Source: an uncultured Prevotella sp. (GTDB lineage: Bacteria; Bacteroidota; Bacteroidia; Bacteroidales; Bacteroidaceae). Taken from it: DNA of 64,000 nt. Shown in pieces: positions 44,717 to 53,235 of this stretch. Numbering within the stretch: position 1 is the stretch's first letter; every line of letters starts with the position of its first letter. The position numbers were made by a program, and so were the translations under genes. The stretch lies in assembly GCA_900322095.1 (NCBI GenBank), contig ONYS01000021.1, positions 1 to 64,000 on the forward strand. Direction: 5' to 3'. The notes beneath the pieces were generated by a model. It was not told the origin of the DNA, searched no databases, and worked only from the letters and a program-made list of their open reading frames with translations.

Positions 44717-46063
44717 ATGAGGAAGGAATATCTGATTTATAAGCTTAGTGATCTCGTGAGGAGCGCTACAAAGATTCCTTTGGAGGCTTTTCAGAAGTAC
44801 GGCGTAAAACGCGGTCTGCGCAATGAGGACGGCACCGGAGTGCTCGTCGGACTTACCAACATCGGTAACGTCGTGGGTTATGAGCGCGATGCCAAGGGCC
44901 GGCTCGTCCCCTGCGAAGGCAAACTCTTCTATCGGGGCTATGAGCTCGACGACCTCGTGACGCCACTGCTGCGCGAAAAGCGGTTCGGCTTTGAGGAGGT
45001 GGCCTATCTGATCTTGAGCGGTAAACTGCCCGACAGTGAGGAACTCGCTGCTTTCAAAGAACTGCTCTACGACAACATGCCGCTCGACCATCGTACCATC
45101 GTGCATATCATCGACCTCGAGGGCAACAACATCATGAACATCCTGGCGCGCTGCGTGCTGGAGATGTACACCTTCGACCCCAACCCCGACGACATCTCGC
45201 GCGACAACCTGATGCAGCAGGCCGTGAGTCTGATTGCCAAATTCCCTACCATCATCGCCTACGCCTACAACATCTATCGCCACAGCGTACAGGGGCGCAG
45301 CCTGAACATCCGCTACCCCAAGGAGAATCTGGGTATTGCCCAGAACTTTCTCTATATGATCAAGGGCAATGACTACACCGACCTCGACGCCCGCACGCTC
45401 GATCTTCTGCTCATCACGCAGGCAGAGCATGGCGGCGGTAACAACTCCACGTTCACCGTGCGCGTCACGAGTTCCACCCGCACCGACACCTACTCGAGCA
45501 TTGCCGCCGGCATCGGCTCGCTCAAGGGCCCGCTGCATGGCGGCGCCAACATTCGCGTCATCGACATGTTCCACCATCTCAAGGAGAACATCAACGACTG
45601 GATCAACGTTGAGGAGATCGACAGCTATCTCAACCGTATCCTCAACAAGGAGGCCTACGACAAGTCGGGACTCATCTACGGCATTGGCCACGCTGTCTAT
45701 ACGCTCAGCGATCCGCGCGCCAAGGAGCTAAAGCGCCTGGCCGGGGAACTGGCCAAGGAGAAGGGCCGCGAGGACGAATACCGCTTCCTGACCCTACTCG
45801 AACGCGAGGGCATCAAATGCGTCACGGCCCGCCGCAAGAGCCAGAAGCCCATCTGCGCCAATCTCGACTTCTACAGCGGTTTCATCTATGAGATGATAGG
45901 CCTGCCCCAGGAGATCTACACGCCCATCTTCGCCATGGCCCGCATTGTTGGCTGGATGGCCCACCGCATAGAAGAGATCACCTTCGATGGCAGCCGCATC
46001 ATACGTCCTGCCTACAAGAACATCTTGGAGCAGCGCCAATACAAGCCCATCAACGAAAGATAA
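44717..46063 (+). CDS. gltA: Citrate synthase
   Basis: Condenses oxaloacetate and acetyl-CoA to citrate. 448 residues. Active-site regions: LDLLLITQAEHGGGNNSTF (first His), GSLKGPLHGGAN (second His) and a C-terminal Asp in the ANLDFYSGF block. Length and sequence fit the Bacteroidetes form. It stands alone: no aconitase or isocitrate dehydrogenase is adjacent in this window. Confidence 0.96.
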   Translation: MRKEYLIYKLSDLVRSATKIPLEAFQKYGVKRGLRNEDGTGVLVGLTNIGNVVGYERDAKGRLVPCEGKLFYRGYELDDLVTPLLREKRFGFEEVAYLILSGKLPDSEELAAFKELLYDNMPLDHRTIVHIIDLEGNNIMNILARCVLEMYTFDPNPDDISRDNLMQQAVSLIAKFPTIIAYAYNIYRHSVQGRSLNIRYPKENLGIAQNFLYMIKGNDYTDLDARTLDLLLITQAEHGGGNNSTFTVRVTSSTRTDTYSSIAAGIGSLKGPLHGGANIRVIDMFHHLKENINDWINVEEIDSYLNRILNKEAYDKSGLIYGIGHAVYTLSDPRAKELKRLAGELAKEKGREDEYRFLTLLEREGIKCVTARRKSQKPICANLDFYSGFIYEMIGLPQEIYTPIFAMARIVGWMAHRIEEITFDGSRIIRPAYKNILEQRQYKPINER

Positions 46064-46098
46064 CATCAAATTTTTAATTTTCATAAATTTTTCCGCTT

Positions 46099-46584
46099 AT
46101 GAGAAAAACTATCACAATGCTTTTCTTATCCATGCTGGCAGCCTTGCCGATGGCCGCTCAGGACGATAAGGATTTGGTGGTGGAGACGAAGGCTGGCACA
46201 AGCCAGACGTTCAACATCTCTGGCATTCAGCGACTCGACTTCTCCAACCAGGGAGTCACCGTCGTATCCAAAGATAAGGACGGCACCACGTTCGCCTTCG
46301 ACGACATCAAGAAGATCACTTTTGTATCGGCAGCCAACGGCATTTCGCAGATAAAGACTGAAGGCGCAACGAGCCAGTCGATCTTTATCTCCAACGATGG
46401 CAACAGCCTCACCGTCAAGGGATGGAATCCCGCCCAGTATGCCGACGTCAGCATCTTCTCTGTGGGAGGCACACGCGTGCTGGAAGCCAAAGGCTGGAAC
46501 GGCCAGACCGTCAACATCTCTGCTTTGCCCAGCGGAGTCTATGTAGTGAGAGTGGGCAACAAGACAGGAAAATTCAGAAAATAA
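46099..46584 (+). CDS. Secreted protein with a T9SS type A-like C-terminal tail
   Basis: 161 residues; signal peptide to about residue 20 (LPMAAQ). Residues 25-80 form a beta region also seen in many Prevotella surface proteins (VETKAGTSQTFNISGIQRLDF and FDDIKKITF). The last 75 residues end VNISALPSGVYVVRVGNKTG, a type IX secretion (Por) sorting-domain pattern. Such a short protein carries almost no cargo. It may be exported to the surface or its tail may be vestigial. 24 bp before the next secreted protein gene. Confidence 0.75.
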   Translation: MRKTITMLFLSMLAALPMAAQDDKDLVVETKAGTSQTFNISGIQRLDFSNQGVTVVSKDKDGTTFAFDDIKKITFVSAANGISQIKTEGATSQSIFISNDGNSLTVKGWNPAQYADVSIFSVGGTRVLEAKGWNGQTVNISALPSGVYVVRVGNKTGKFRK

Positions 46585-46608
46585 TATTAATCAGCAGCAA
46601 ATCACATT

Positions 46609-47844
46609 ATGAAGACAATATTTATGGCAGCCCTTCTGGCCTGCTTCACCATGTTCAGCTACGCCCAGAGTCGCTCTGCGCTTGTACACCTGAAGTCGGG
46701 CAAAGTTGTTGAATACGACGTCGACGACATCGACAGCATCGATTTCACCGCCCCCGTCACCTACGATCAGTCGTTCGAGAATGCCGCCTACGGCATGGGT
46801 GTTTATTTCGGTAGCGGCGAATACCTCACCGAGATCAGCAATGCTCCTATCGACAGCGACGGTCTGCCCACCGAGGCCGGCCAGTATGTCATCCGCTTCC
46901 TGGCCGTGGGAGCCAACTCTGCCGACAGCAATCACGCCATCATGCCCAGCGGACGCTACACTCCCGCCACAACCTTCGCTGAGGGAACACTCTACGATGC
47001 TGACAACTATCTCGTAGCTATGGTCTGCACAAAAGTAGAGAATGGCCAGCCCTACGGATATTCGGTCTATTTTGACAAGGGAGCCACAGCCAACGTGACC
47101 TACAACAGCGACGGCACCTACGACATCGACTTCAAAGGCAGCGTATCGCCCGACAGCGCAGACTTCGAAAACATCCGCATGAAGTTCCACGGCACCATCG
47201 ACTACGACAACCAGGATCCCTCCACTTACAATCTTCTGAGCGAGGATGTCCAGATGGTTCCGGCCGCACTCAGCGCTGGCTACAGCAACGTTGAAGGTAT
47301 GTACGGCGACTACACCTGCACGTTCTACAACTGCGAGCTCGACAAGGACGGCTTCATCGTCGGTCCCGGTGAGTTGCTCAACGTGGAACTACTGACCGAA
47401 GAGGGACAGACCATGGACCTGACGAAGCTTCCCGGTGAATATACCGTTGCCACTATGACGGGCGATATGGGTCCGGGCAACTGGATTGAAGGCATGAACT
47501 ACGAGTACTATGGCATGTACATTCCTATCGGCACTTACTATATGACCTACGGTGAAGGTGGCGCCGAGACCCGTCTGAGAGCTTTCGCACAGAGCGGTAC
47601 CGTGAATGTTACGAAGGTGGACGACGGTTATAAATTCGATCTCGACCTCACCGTAGAGGGTGGCCACAAGGTGACGATGAGCTACACTGCTCCCGAGTCT
47701 TCCTTCACCGACCGCGGTACGATGAGCAGCGCAAAGGGCATGAAGGCTCAGGCCTTCTCCATGAAGGGCATGTCGGGATGGTCGCCTCTGAGAGACAACA
47801 TCAAGAGCCATACGACTTCGATCAAACTGATCAAGAAGAACTAA
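46609..47844 (+). CDS. Secreted protein of unknown function with two similar halves
   Basis: 411 residues; signal peptide ends near residue 19 (FSYAQ). It begins with the same HLKSGKVVEYDVDDIDSIDF element as its neighbour. Residues 60-200 and 225-390 appear to be two copies of one beta domain: YFGSGEYLTEISN and TCTFYNCELDKDGF, PSGRYTPATTF and PGEYTVATMTG align by eye. No sorting tail and no catalytic motif recognised. Possibly a surface or outer-membrane associated factor, co-transcribed with the preceding gene and ended by a strong hairpin. Confidence 0.7.
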   Translation: MKTIFMAALLACFTMFSYAQSRSALVHLKSGKVVEYDVDDIDSIDFTAPVTYDQSFENAAYGMGVYFGSGEYLTEISNAPIDSDGLPTEAGQYVIRFLAVGANSADSNHAIMPSGRYTPATTFAEGTLYDADNYLVAMVCTKVENGQPYGYSVYFDKGATANVTYNSDGTYDIDFKGSVSPDSADFENIRMKFHGTIDYDNQDPSTYNLLSEDVQMVPAALSAGYSNVEGMYGDYTCTFYNCELDKDGFIVGPGELLNVELLTEEGQTMDLTKLPGEYTVATMTGDMGPGNWIEGMNYEYYGMYIPIGTYYMTYGEGGAETRLRAFAQSGTVNVTKVDDGYKFDLDLTVEGGHKVTMSYTAPESSFTDRGTMSSAKGMKAQAFSMKGMSGWSPLRDNIKSHTTSIKLIKKN

Positions 47845-47915
47845 CTGCTCTCGCTCTGCTTCCAACAAAAGAAGCAGAGACAATCGAAACATATTCTGAA
47901 TCTCACCGAGATTCT

Positions 47916-47949
47916 AACGGGCAAGGAACGCGTTCCTTGCCCGTTTTTT
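47916..47949 (+). terminator. Terminator after the secreted protein pair
   Basis: AACGGGCAAGGAACG and CGTTCCTTGCCCGTT form a perfect 15-bp palindromic stem followed by T6. Confidence 0.92.
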
Positions 47950-48051
47950 ATGGCCCAATTCCCCAGAGACGGAAATCGATGAAATTCTATCCAAAAGTCT
48001 ATCCAGCAGCAAGGCAACTTTCTTCTTCAAAAAGCGTCTTACTGATAGCTG

Positions 48052-48135
48052 CTGACAGCTGAGAGCAGAACTGCTGACAGCTGTCGACAGATCTGCTGAC
48101 AGCTGAGAGCAGAACTGCTGACAGCTGTCAGCAAC
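48052..48135. repeat. 22-bp tandem repeat array, locus 3
   Basis: Units at 48052-48073 and 48096-48117 are identical to those of locus 1. The unit between them (48074-48095) is a variant with TGTCGACAGAT. The array ends in the palindrome TGCTGACAGCTGTCAGCA (48117-48134). It lies in the 374-bp gap between a terminator (47916) and the HU-like gene. Confidence 0.9.
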
Positions 48136-48218
48136 CATCAGATCACACAGAAAAAGTCATGGTCTTGTCTTTGAAGGCAGACTATCAATACATTATTAAC
48201 TCATAAAATCTAACAACA

Positions 48219-48824
48219 ATGGAAATCAAGTATGAAATTCGAACCTTGGAGAATGCTGGCGGTGAAGGCAAGTCGAGAAAATTCGTTGCCCTTCACACCC
48301 AATCACCAATGACCGAAGGACAGATGGCTGAATACATGGAAGCCAACAGCACGTTGAAGAAGGGCGACATCAAGGCCGTATTCACGGAGTTCCGTCAGCT
48401 CGCCATCAGCCAGTTGCAGCAGACTGGCCATGTCTACCTTCCCGGAATAGGCTGGCTGTCGATACAGGCCGGGCTCAAAGCCAAAGCCCAGCAAGACGGC
48501 CACAAGATCACGGGCAAAGACATCACGATGCAAGCCATCCAACTGAAGACAGAGAAGCATTTCTACGAGACGGTAAAGAAGGGCATCCGCTTTGCGAAGT
48601 CGGACTATTCCACACAATCAGTAGAATACACAGAAGATACGCTATGGCCTAAAATAGCCGACTACATCGAGAAAAACCAGTTCATCACCAGCGCCATCAT
48701 GCAGAAGAACTTCGGCCTCAGCAGATATATGGTCAATAAGTGGCTCTCGCTGTTCGTAGAAGAAGGCAAGTTGGAGAAGAAGGGAATAAAGAACAACCGT
48801 GTCTATTTTATGCATAATTCATGA
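48219..48824 (+). CDS. HU-like DNA-binding protein with C-terminal winged helix
   Basis: 201 residues. Residues 1-125 have the Bacteroidetes HU-like (HU-HIG) pattern: MEIKYEIRTLENAG, TLKKGDIKAVFTEFRQLAIS and the beta segment GHVYLPGIGWLSI. Residues 140-200 form a winged helix-turn-helix (FITSAIMQKNFGLSRYMVNK and a wing LEKKGIKNNRVYF). HU-HIG proteins are probably nucleoid-associated; adding a sequence-reading winged helix suggests a regulator or site-specific architect. Its own target could be the repeat array 84 bp upstream, but that is speculation. Confidence 0.78.
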   Translation: MEIKYEIRTLENAGGEGKSRKFVALHTQSPMTEGQMAEYMEANSTLKKGDIKAVFTEFRQLAISQLQQTGHVYLPGIGWLSIQAGLKAKAQQDGHKITGKDITMQAIQLKTEKHFYETVKKGIRFAKSDYSTQSVEYTEDTLWPKIADYIEKNQFITSAIMQKNFGLSRYMVNKWLSLFVEEGKLEKKGIKNNRVYFMHNS

Positions 48825-48854
48825 CCAAAATTTCGATATTCTCGCTTTTTTCCT

Positions 48855-48863
48855 TACCTTTGC
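48855..48863 (+). promoter_or_regulatory. Promoter (-7 box) of the ABC-F gene
   Basis: TACCTTTGC, 20 bases before the ATG at 48884. It falls inside the longer open frame from 48821, so the longer start is excluded. Confidence 0.75.
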
Positions 48864-48883
48864 ATGCGACAAATAATTATTTG

Positions 48884-50836
48884 ATGATTTCAGTAGAGAA
48901 TTTAAAGGTTGAATTCGGCGCTGAACCCTTGTTTGACAACGTGAGTTTCGTCATCAACGACCACGACCGCATCGCTCTCGTGGGAAAGAATGGCGCCGGA
49001 AAATCAACCCTTTTGAAAATATTGTGCGGGCATCAGAAGCCGACAAGCGGCACCGTGACGGTGGCCAACGACACTACCATCGGCTATCTGCCCCAGGTGA
49101 TGAAGATTTCGGACGATACGACCGTGAAGGCCGAAGCCCGGAAGGCTTTCGCCAATACCATCGAAATGAAGCACCGCATCGACGAGATGCAGCAGAAGCT
49201 GGCCTCACGCACCGACTATGAGAGTGAGGAGTATCAGCAGCTCATTGAGAAGTTTTCGCAGGCCAACGACCACTATCTCCTGCTCGGAGGCGACAACTAC
49301 GAGGCAGAGATTGAGCGCACGCTGATGGGACTTGGATTCGAGCGGAAAGATTTTGACCGTCCCACCCGCGAATTCTCAGGCGGATGGCGCATGCGTATCG
49401 AGCTGGCCAAGATCCTGCTCCAGCATCCCGACGTGCTCCTGCTCGACGAGCCCACCAACCATCTCGACATCGAGAGAATACAGTGGCTCGAGCAGTTCCT
49501 GGCCACGGGCGCGAAAGCCGTAGTGCTGGTGAGCCACGACCGGGCCTTCATCAACAACGTCACCAACCGCACGATTGAGATCACCTGCCATCACATTGAG
49601 GACTACAACGTGAAGTACGACGAGTATCTCGTCCTGCGCAAGGAGCGCCGTGAGCAGCAGCTCCGCGCCTATGCCAACCAGCAGAAGGAGATTGCCGACA
49701 TCAAGGAGTTTATCGAGCGCTTCCGCTACAAGCCCACCAAGGCCATACAGGTGCAGCAGCGCATCCGGCAGCTGGAGAAGATGGTGCCGGTGGAAGTGGA
49801 CGAGATCGACAACTCGGCCATGCACCTGCACTTCCCGCCCTGCCTGCGCAGCGGCGACTATCCCGTCATCTGCGACGAGGTGCGCAAGGACTACGGCGAC
49901 CACACGGTGTTCGACCACGTCACGCTGACCATCAAGCGCGGAGAGAAGGTGGCCTTCGTCGGCAAGAACGGCGAGGGAAAGTCAACGCTCGTGAAGTGCA
50001 TCATGGGCGAGATTCCCTTCACCGGAAAGCTGAAGATAGGTCACAACGTGCAGATTGGCTACTTTGCCCAGAACCAGGCCCAGCTGCTCGACGAGAACCT
50101 CACCATCTACGACACCATCGACCGTGTGGCCACGGGCGACATGCGGCTGAAGATCAACGACTTGCTGGGAGCCTTCATGTTCGGCGGTGAAATCTCGGAG
50201 AAGAAAGTGAAGGTGCTCAGTGGCGGTGAGCGCAGCCGTTTGGCCATGATCCGCCTGCTGCTCGAGCCCGTCAACCTGCTCATCCTCGATGAGCCCACCA
50301 ACCATCTCGACATTCCCTCGAAGGAAGTGCTGAAGGATGCCATCAAGGCTTTCGACGGCACGGCCATCATCGCGAGCCACGACCGCGAGTTTCTCGACGG
50401 TCTCGTCTCGAAGGTGTATGAGTTTGGCGGAGGCAGAGTGAAGGAGCATCTCGGTGGTATCTACGACTACCTGCGGGCCCACAATGCCGAGACCATTCAC
50501 GAGGCACTCAGCCAGCCCGCTCCCTCCACCGCGGCCCCGGCCGAAAAGAAAGAGGCCGCACAGCCCTCGGCCAACAAACTCAGCTATGCCGACCGCAAGG
50601 AACAGCAGAAGCGGCTGAAGAAGGCGCAGCGGGCCGTGGACGACTGCGAGAAGCGAATCGCCGACATGGAAAAACGGCTCAAAGAACTCGACGAGCTCCT
50701 GATGCAGCCCGCTAACGCCTCCGACATGAAACTCGTCACCGAGTACACCGAGACGAAGAAAGCCCTCGACGCGGAGAACGACAAGTGGCTCGAGCTCTCG
50801 GAGGCTGTGGAACAGATAAATTCGGAAATTCAATAA
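48884..50836 (+). CDS. ABC-F family ribosome-associated ATPase
   Basis: 650 residues from the ATG at 48884, with no membrane segments. Two ABC domains: Walker A GKNGAGKSTL and GKNGEGKSTL, signatures FSGGW and LSGGERSR, Walker B LLLDEPTNHLDI and LILDEPTNHLDI. The interdomain linker (about 245-330, YANQQKEIADIKEFI) is the P-site tRNA interaction motif, and residues 565-650 form a C-terminal coiled coil. ABC-F proteins bind the ribosomal E site and relieve stalls or give antibiotic protection; the Uup/YdiF housekeeping type is most likely here. Confidence 0.93.
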   Translation: MISVENLKVEFGAEPLFDNVSFVINDHDRIALVGKNGAGKSTLLKILCGHQKPTSGTVTVANDTTIGYLPQVMKISDDTTVKAEARKAFANTIEMKHRIDEMQQKLASRTDYESEEYQQLIEKFSQANDHYLLLGGDNYEAEIERTLMGLGFERKDFDRPTREFSGGWRMRIELAKILLQHPDVLLLDEPTNHLDIERIQWLEQFLATGAKAVVLVSHDRAFINNVTNRTIEITCHHIEDYNVKYDEYLVLRKERREQQLRAYANQQKEIADIKEFIERFRYKPTKAIQVQQRIRQLEKMVPVEVDEIDNSAMHLHFPPCLRSGDYPVICDEVRKDYGDHTVFDHVTLTIKRGEKVAFVGKNGEGKSTLVKCIMGEIPFTGKLKIGHNVQIGYFAQNQAQLLDENLTIYDTIDRVATGDMRLKINDLLGAFMFGGEISEKKVKVLSGGERSRLAMIRLLLEPVNLLILDEPTNHLDIPSKEVLKDAIKAFDGTAIIASHDREFLDGLVSKVYEFGGGRVKEHLGGIYDYLRAHNAETIHEALSQPAPSTAAPAEKKEAAQPSANKLSYADRKEQQKRLKKAQRAVDDCEKRIADMEKRLKELDELLMQPANASDMKLVTEYTETKKALDAENDKWLELSEAVEQINSEIQ

Positions 50837-50876
50837 TCTTATTGTTAACCCAATTCATACTAAAATTTAAAACCAC

Positions 50877-52910
50877 ATGACGATTAAGCATTTATTTCCT
50901 ATGGTTTTGATGATTGTCACCCCCACGATGGGTATGGCTCAGTCGAAGTCTGGTATCGAGATGAAGAATCTCGACAAGACTGTGCGACCGGCCGACAATT
51001 TCTATCAGTATGCCACCGGAGGCTGGCAGAAGCTTCACCCGCTGCCCGCCGCCTATGGCCGTTACGGTTCGTTTGACCTGTTGCAGGAAAACAACAACAA
51101 ACGCATCAACACAATCCTGACCGATCTGCTGAAAAAGAAATATCAGTCAGGCACAATAGAGCAGAAGCTCTCCGACTTCTATCGTCTGGCGATGGACTCC
51201 ACCCGCCGCGACAAGGACGGCATCGCTCCCCTGCAGCCCATCCTTAACGAGATGGAGAGCGCCAAGAGCGTTGATGCCCTGATGCAGGTGCGCAACAAGT
51301 ATGCCGCCTTCGGCTGGGGCATGCCCTTCGGCATTGGCTTCGGCGCCGACGAGCGCAACGCCAAGATGAACATCCTCAACGTCTATCAGGGCGGACTGAC
51401 GATGGGACAGAAAGAGTACTATCTCGACAACGACGAGGCAACGGCCAAGATCCGCGCTGCCTATAAGGACTTCGTCGTGAAGATGTTCCAGCTCTACGGT
51501 TTCAGCGCCCAGCAGGCCCAGGCCAAGCGCGACGCCATCATGCGCCTTGAGACCACTCTGGCCATCGCATCGAAGAACAACACCGAGCTCCGCGACCCGC
51601 AGGCCAACTACAATAAGTTCACGCTGAAGGAATTCCAGAGCAAGTATCCCAACATCCAGCTCGAGGCCTTCCTCAACGCTGAGGGCGTGAAGAGCGAGTA
51701 TTTCCAGGAGATGGTCGTTGGCCAGCCCACGTTCGTCAGCGGTGCCAACGCCCTGCTCGGACTTCTTTCGGCCGACGAGTTGCGCGCCTACATGGAATGG
51801 AACGCCATCGTGTGGTCGTCGAGCTATCTCTCTTCGGCTACCGAGGCTGCACGCTTCGATTTCTTCGGCAAGGCCATGCACGGCCGTCAGCAGGACTTCC
51901 CGCTCTGGAAGCGCTCTACGTCGCAGGTTGAGTCGGTGCTGGGCGAGGCCCTTGGCAAGATCTACTGCGAGCGCTACTTCCCCGCTTCGAGCAAGAAGCG
52001 CATGGAGGAGCTGATCCATCAGCTGCAGATTTCTCTGGGCCAGCGCATCGACGCCCAGACATGGATGAGCGCCGAAACCAAGAAGGCCGCACACGCGAAG
52101 CTCGACGCCTTCTATGTGAAGGTGGGCTATCCCAACACTTGGAAGGATATGAGCGGTCTCAAGATTGATCCCCAGCAGTCTTATCTGGCCAACGTGATGA
52201 ACTGCGTGAGATTCCTCGACCAGGACGCCATCAGCAAAAAGGCCGGCAAGCCCGTCGACAAGGACGAATGGCTCATGACACCGCAGACCGTGAACGCCTA
52301 CTACAATCCTACGACCAACGAGATCTGCTTCCCGGCCGGTATCCTGCAGTATCCCTTCTTCGACCCGAAGGCCGACGATGCCTTCAACTATGGTGGCATC
52401 GGTGTCGTCATCGGTCATGAGATGACCCACGGATTCGACGACCAGGGACGTCAGTACGACAAGGATGGCAACATGAAGGACTGGTGGACCGAGAGCGACG
52501 CTAAGAACTTTGTTGAGCGCACCGACAAGTATGCCGACTTCTTCAGCCACATCAACGTGCTGCCCGACCTCAAGGCTAACGGCCGTCTCACCCTCGGCGA
52601 GAACCTGGCTGACCACGGAGGTCTCGAAGTCTCCTACAACGCTTTCCTCAATGCCACTAAGGGACAGAAGCTCAAGACCATAGACGGTCTGACTTCCGAG
52701 CAGCGCTTCTTCCTCGCCTATGCCGGCGTCTGGGCCAGCAACATCACTGAGGCCGAGATCCGTTCGCGCACGAAGAGCGATCCTCATGCTCTCGGCGAAT
52801 GGCGTGTCAACGGAGCACTGCCCCACATCGACGCTTGGTATGAGGCCTTTGGCGTGAAGCAGGGCGACAAGATGTTCATCCCCGAAAGCGAGCGCCTGCA
52901 TCTTTGGTAA
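50877..52910 (+). CDS. M13 family zinc metallopeptidase (neprilysin-like)
   Basis: 677 residues with a signal peptide (about 1-21, MGMAQ). N-terminal M13 domain from PADNFYQYATGGWQK, then the catalytic domain with VIGHEMTHGFDD (HExxH, two zinc His and the catalytic Glu) and GENLADHGGLEV (third ligand Glu). C-terminus ERLHLW, near the family's terminal motif. Oligopeptidase in the periplasm or at the surface; similar enzymes in oral Prevotella and Porphyromonas process host peptides. It follows ABC-F by 40 bp and ends at a hairpin. Confidence 0.95.
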   Translation: MTIKHLFPMVLMIVTPTMGMAQSKSGIEMKNLDKTVRPADNFYQYATGGWQKLHPLPAAYGRYGSFDLLQENNNKRINTILTDLLKKKYQSGTIEQKLSDFYRLAMDSTRRDKDGIAPLQPILNEMESAKSVDALMQVRNKYAAFGWGMPFGIGFGADERNAKMNILNVYQGGLTMGQKEYYLDNDEATAKIRAAYKDFVVKMFQLYGFSAQQAQAKRDAIMRLETTLAIASKNNTELRDPQANYNKFTLKEFQSKYPNIQLEAFLNAEGVKSEYFQEMVVGQPTFVSGANALLGLLSADELRAYMEWNAIVWSSSYLSSATEAARFDFFGKAMHGRQQDFPLWKRSTSQVESVLGEALGKIYCERYFPASSKKRMEELIHQLQISLGQRIDAQTWMSAETKKAAHAKLDAFYVKVGYPNTWKDMSGLKIDPQQSYLANVMNCVRFLDQDAISKKAGKPVDKDEWLMTPQTVNAYYNPTTNEICFPAGILQYPFFDPKADDAFNYGGIGVVIGHEMTHGFDDQGRQYDKDGNMKDWWTESDAKNFVERTDKYADFFSHINVLPDLKANGRLTLGENLADHGGLEVSYNAFLNATKGQKLKTIDGLTSEQRFFLAYAGVWASNITEAEIRSRTKSDPHALGEWRVNGALPHIDAWYEAFGVKQGDKMFIPESERLHLW

Positions 52911-52990
52911 TCAGCCGCTGCCCCACCCTGCTGCCTCTCTTGGCATCTGCCGACGGAGCAGGATGATACCGATTAAAAATAGAATATTTC

Positions 52991-53026
52991 AAGAGTTGCT
53001 TCCCACTGCGGAAGCAACTCTTTTTT
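52991..53026 (+). terminator. Terminator after the M13 peptidase
   Basis: AAGAGTTGCTTCC pairs with GGAAGCAACTCTT, then a T run. Confidence 0.9.
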
Positions 53027-53088
53027 ATCAGAAAAACCCGAGAAGAAAGGTTTTCAATGCCTTTCTTGGTTGTTTGTTGATTTATTAT

Positions 53089-53097
53089 TATCTTTGC
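53089..53097 (+). promoter_or_regulatory. Promoter (-7 box) of metA
   Basis: TATCTTTGC; a weak CTTGG lies 19 bases upstream. It implies a leader of about 130 bases before metA. Confidence 0.7.
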
Positions 53098-53147
53098 AAA
53101 GTAAGTTTACAATCCAAAACAAGGAGAAGAGCAGATAACGTGGGCAG

Positions 53148-53178
53148 AACTTTCACCAGAACTATGAGCGGTGAAGTT
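53148..53178 (+). promoter_or_regulatory. Hairpin in the metA leader, possible RNA regulator
   Basis: AACTTTCACC (53148-53157) pairs with GGTGAAGTT (53170-53178) with one bulged T, in the untranslated leader of metA. It does not match the SAM riboswitch classes I know; the role is unproven. Confidence 0.3.
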
Positions 53179-53235
53179 TTGTCGGACAAACATTTATCAA
53201 CTCCTTTCCCGTATAGAATTATTAATTCATAACAG

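Noticed and set aside
51147..52901. 584-codon minus-strand frame opposite the M13 peptidase gene
   Set aside because: An antisense shadow: the plus strand has an intact M13 protein with HExxH, and GC-rich third positions keep the opposite frame open.
52963..53232. 89-codon frame between the M13 peptidase and metA
   Set aside because: It runs through a strong terminator (52991-53026) and the metA promoter, so it cannot be one coding unit.
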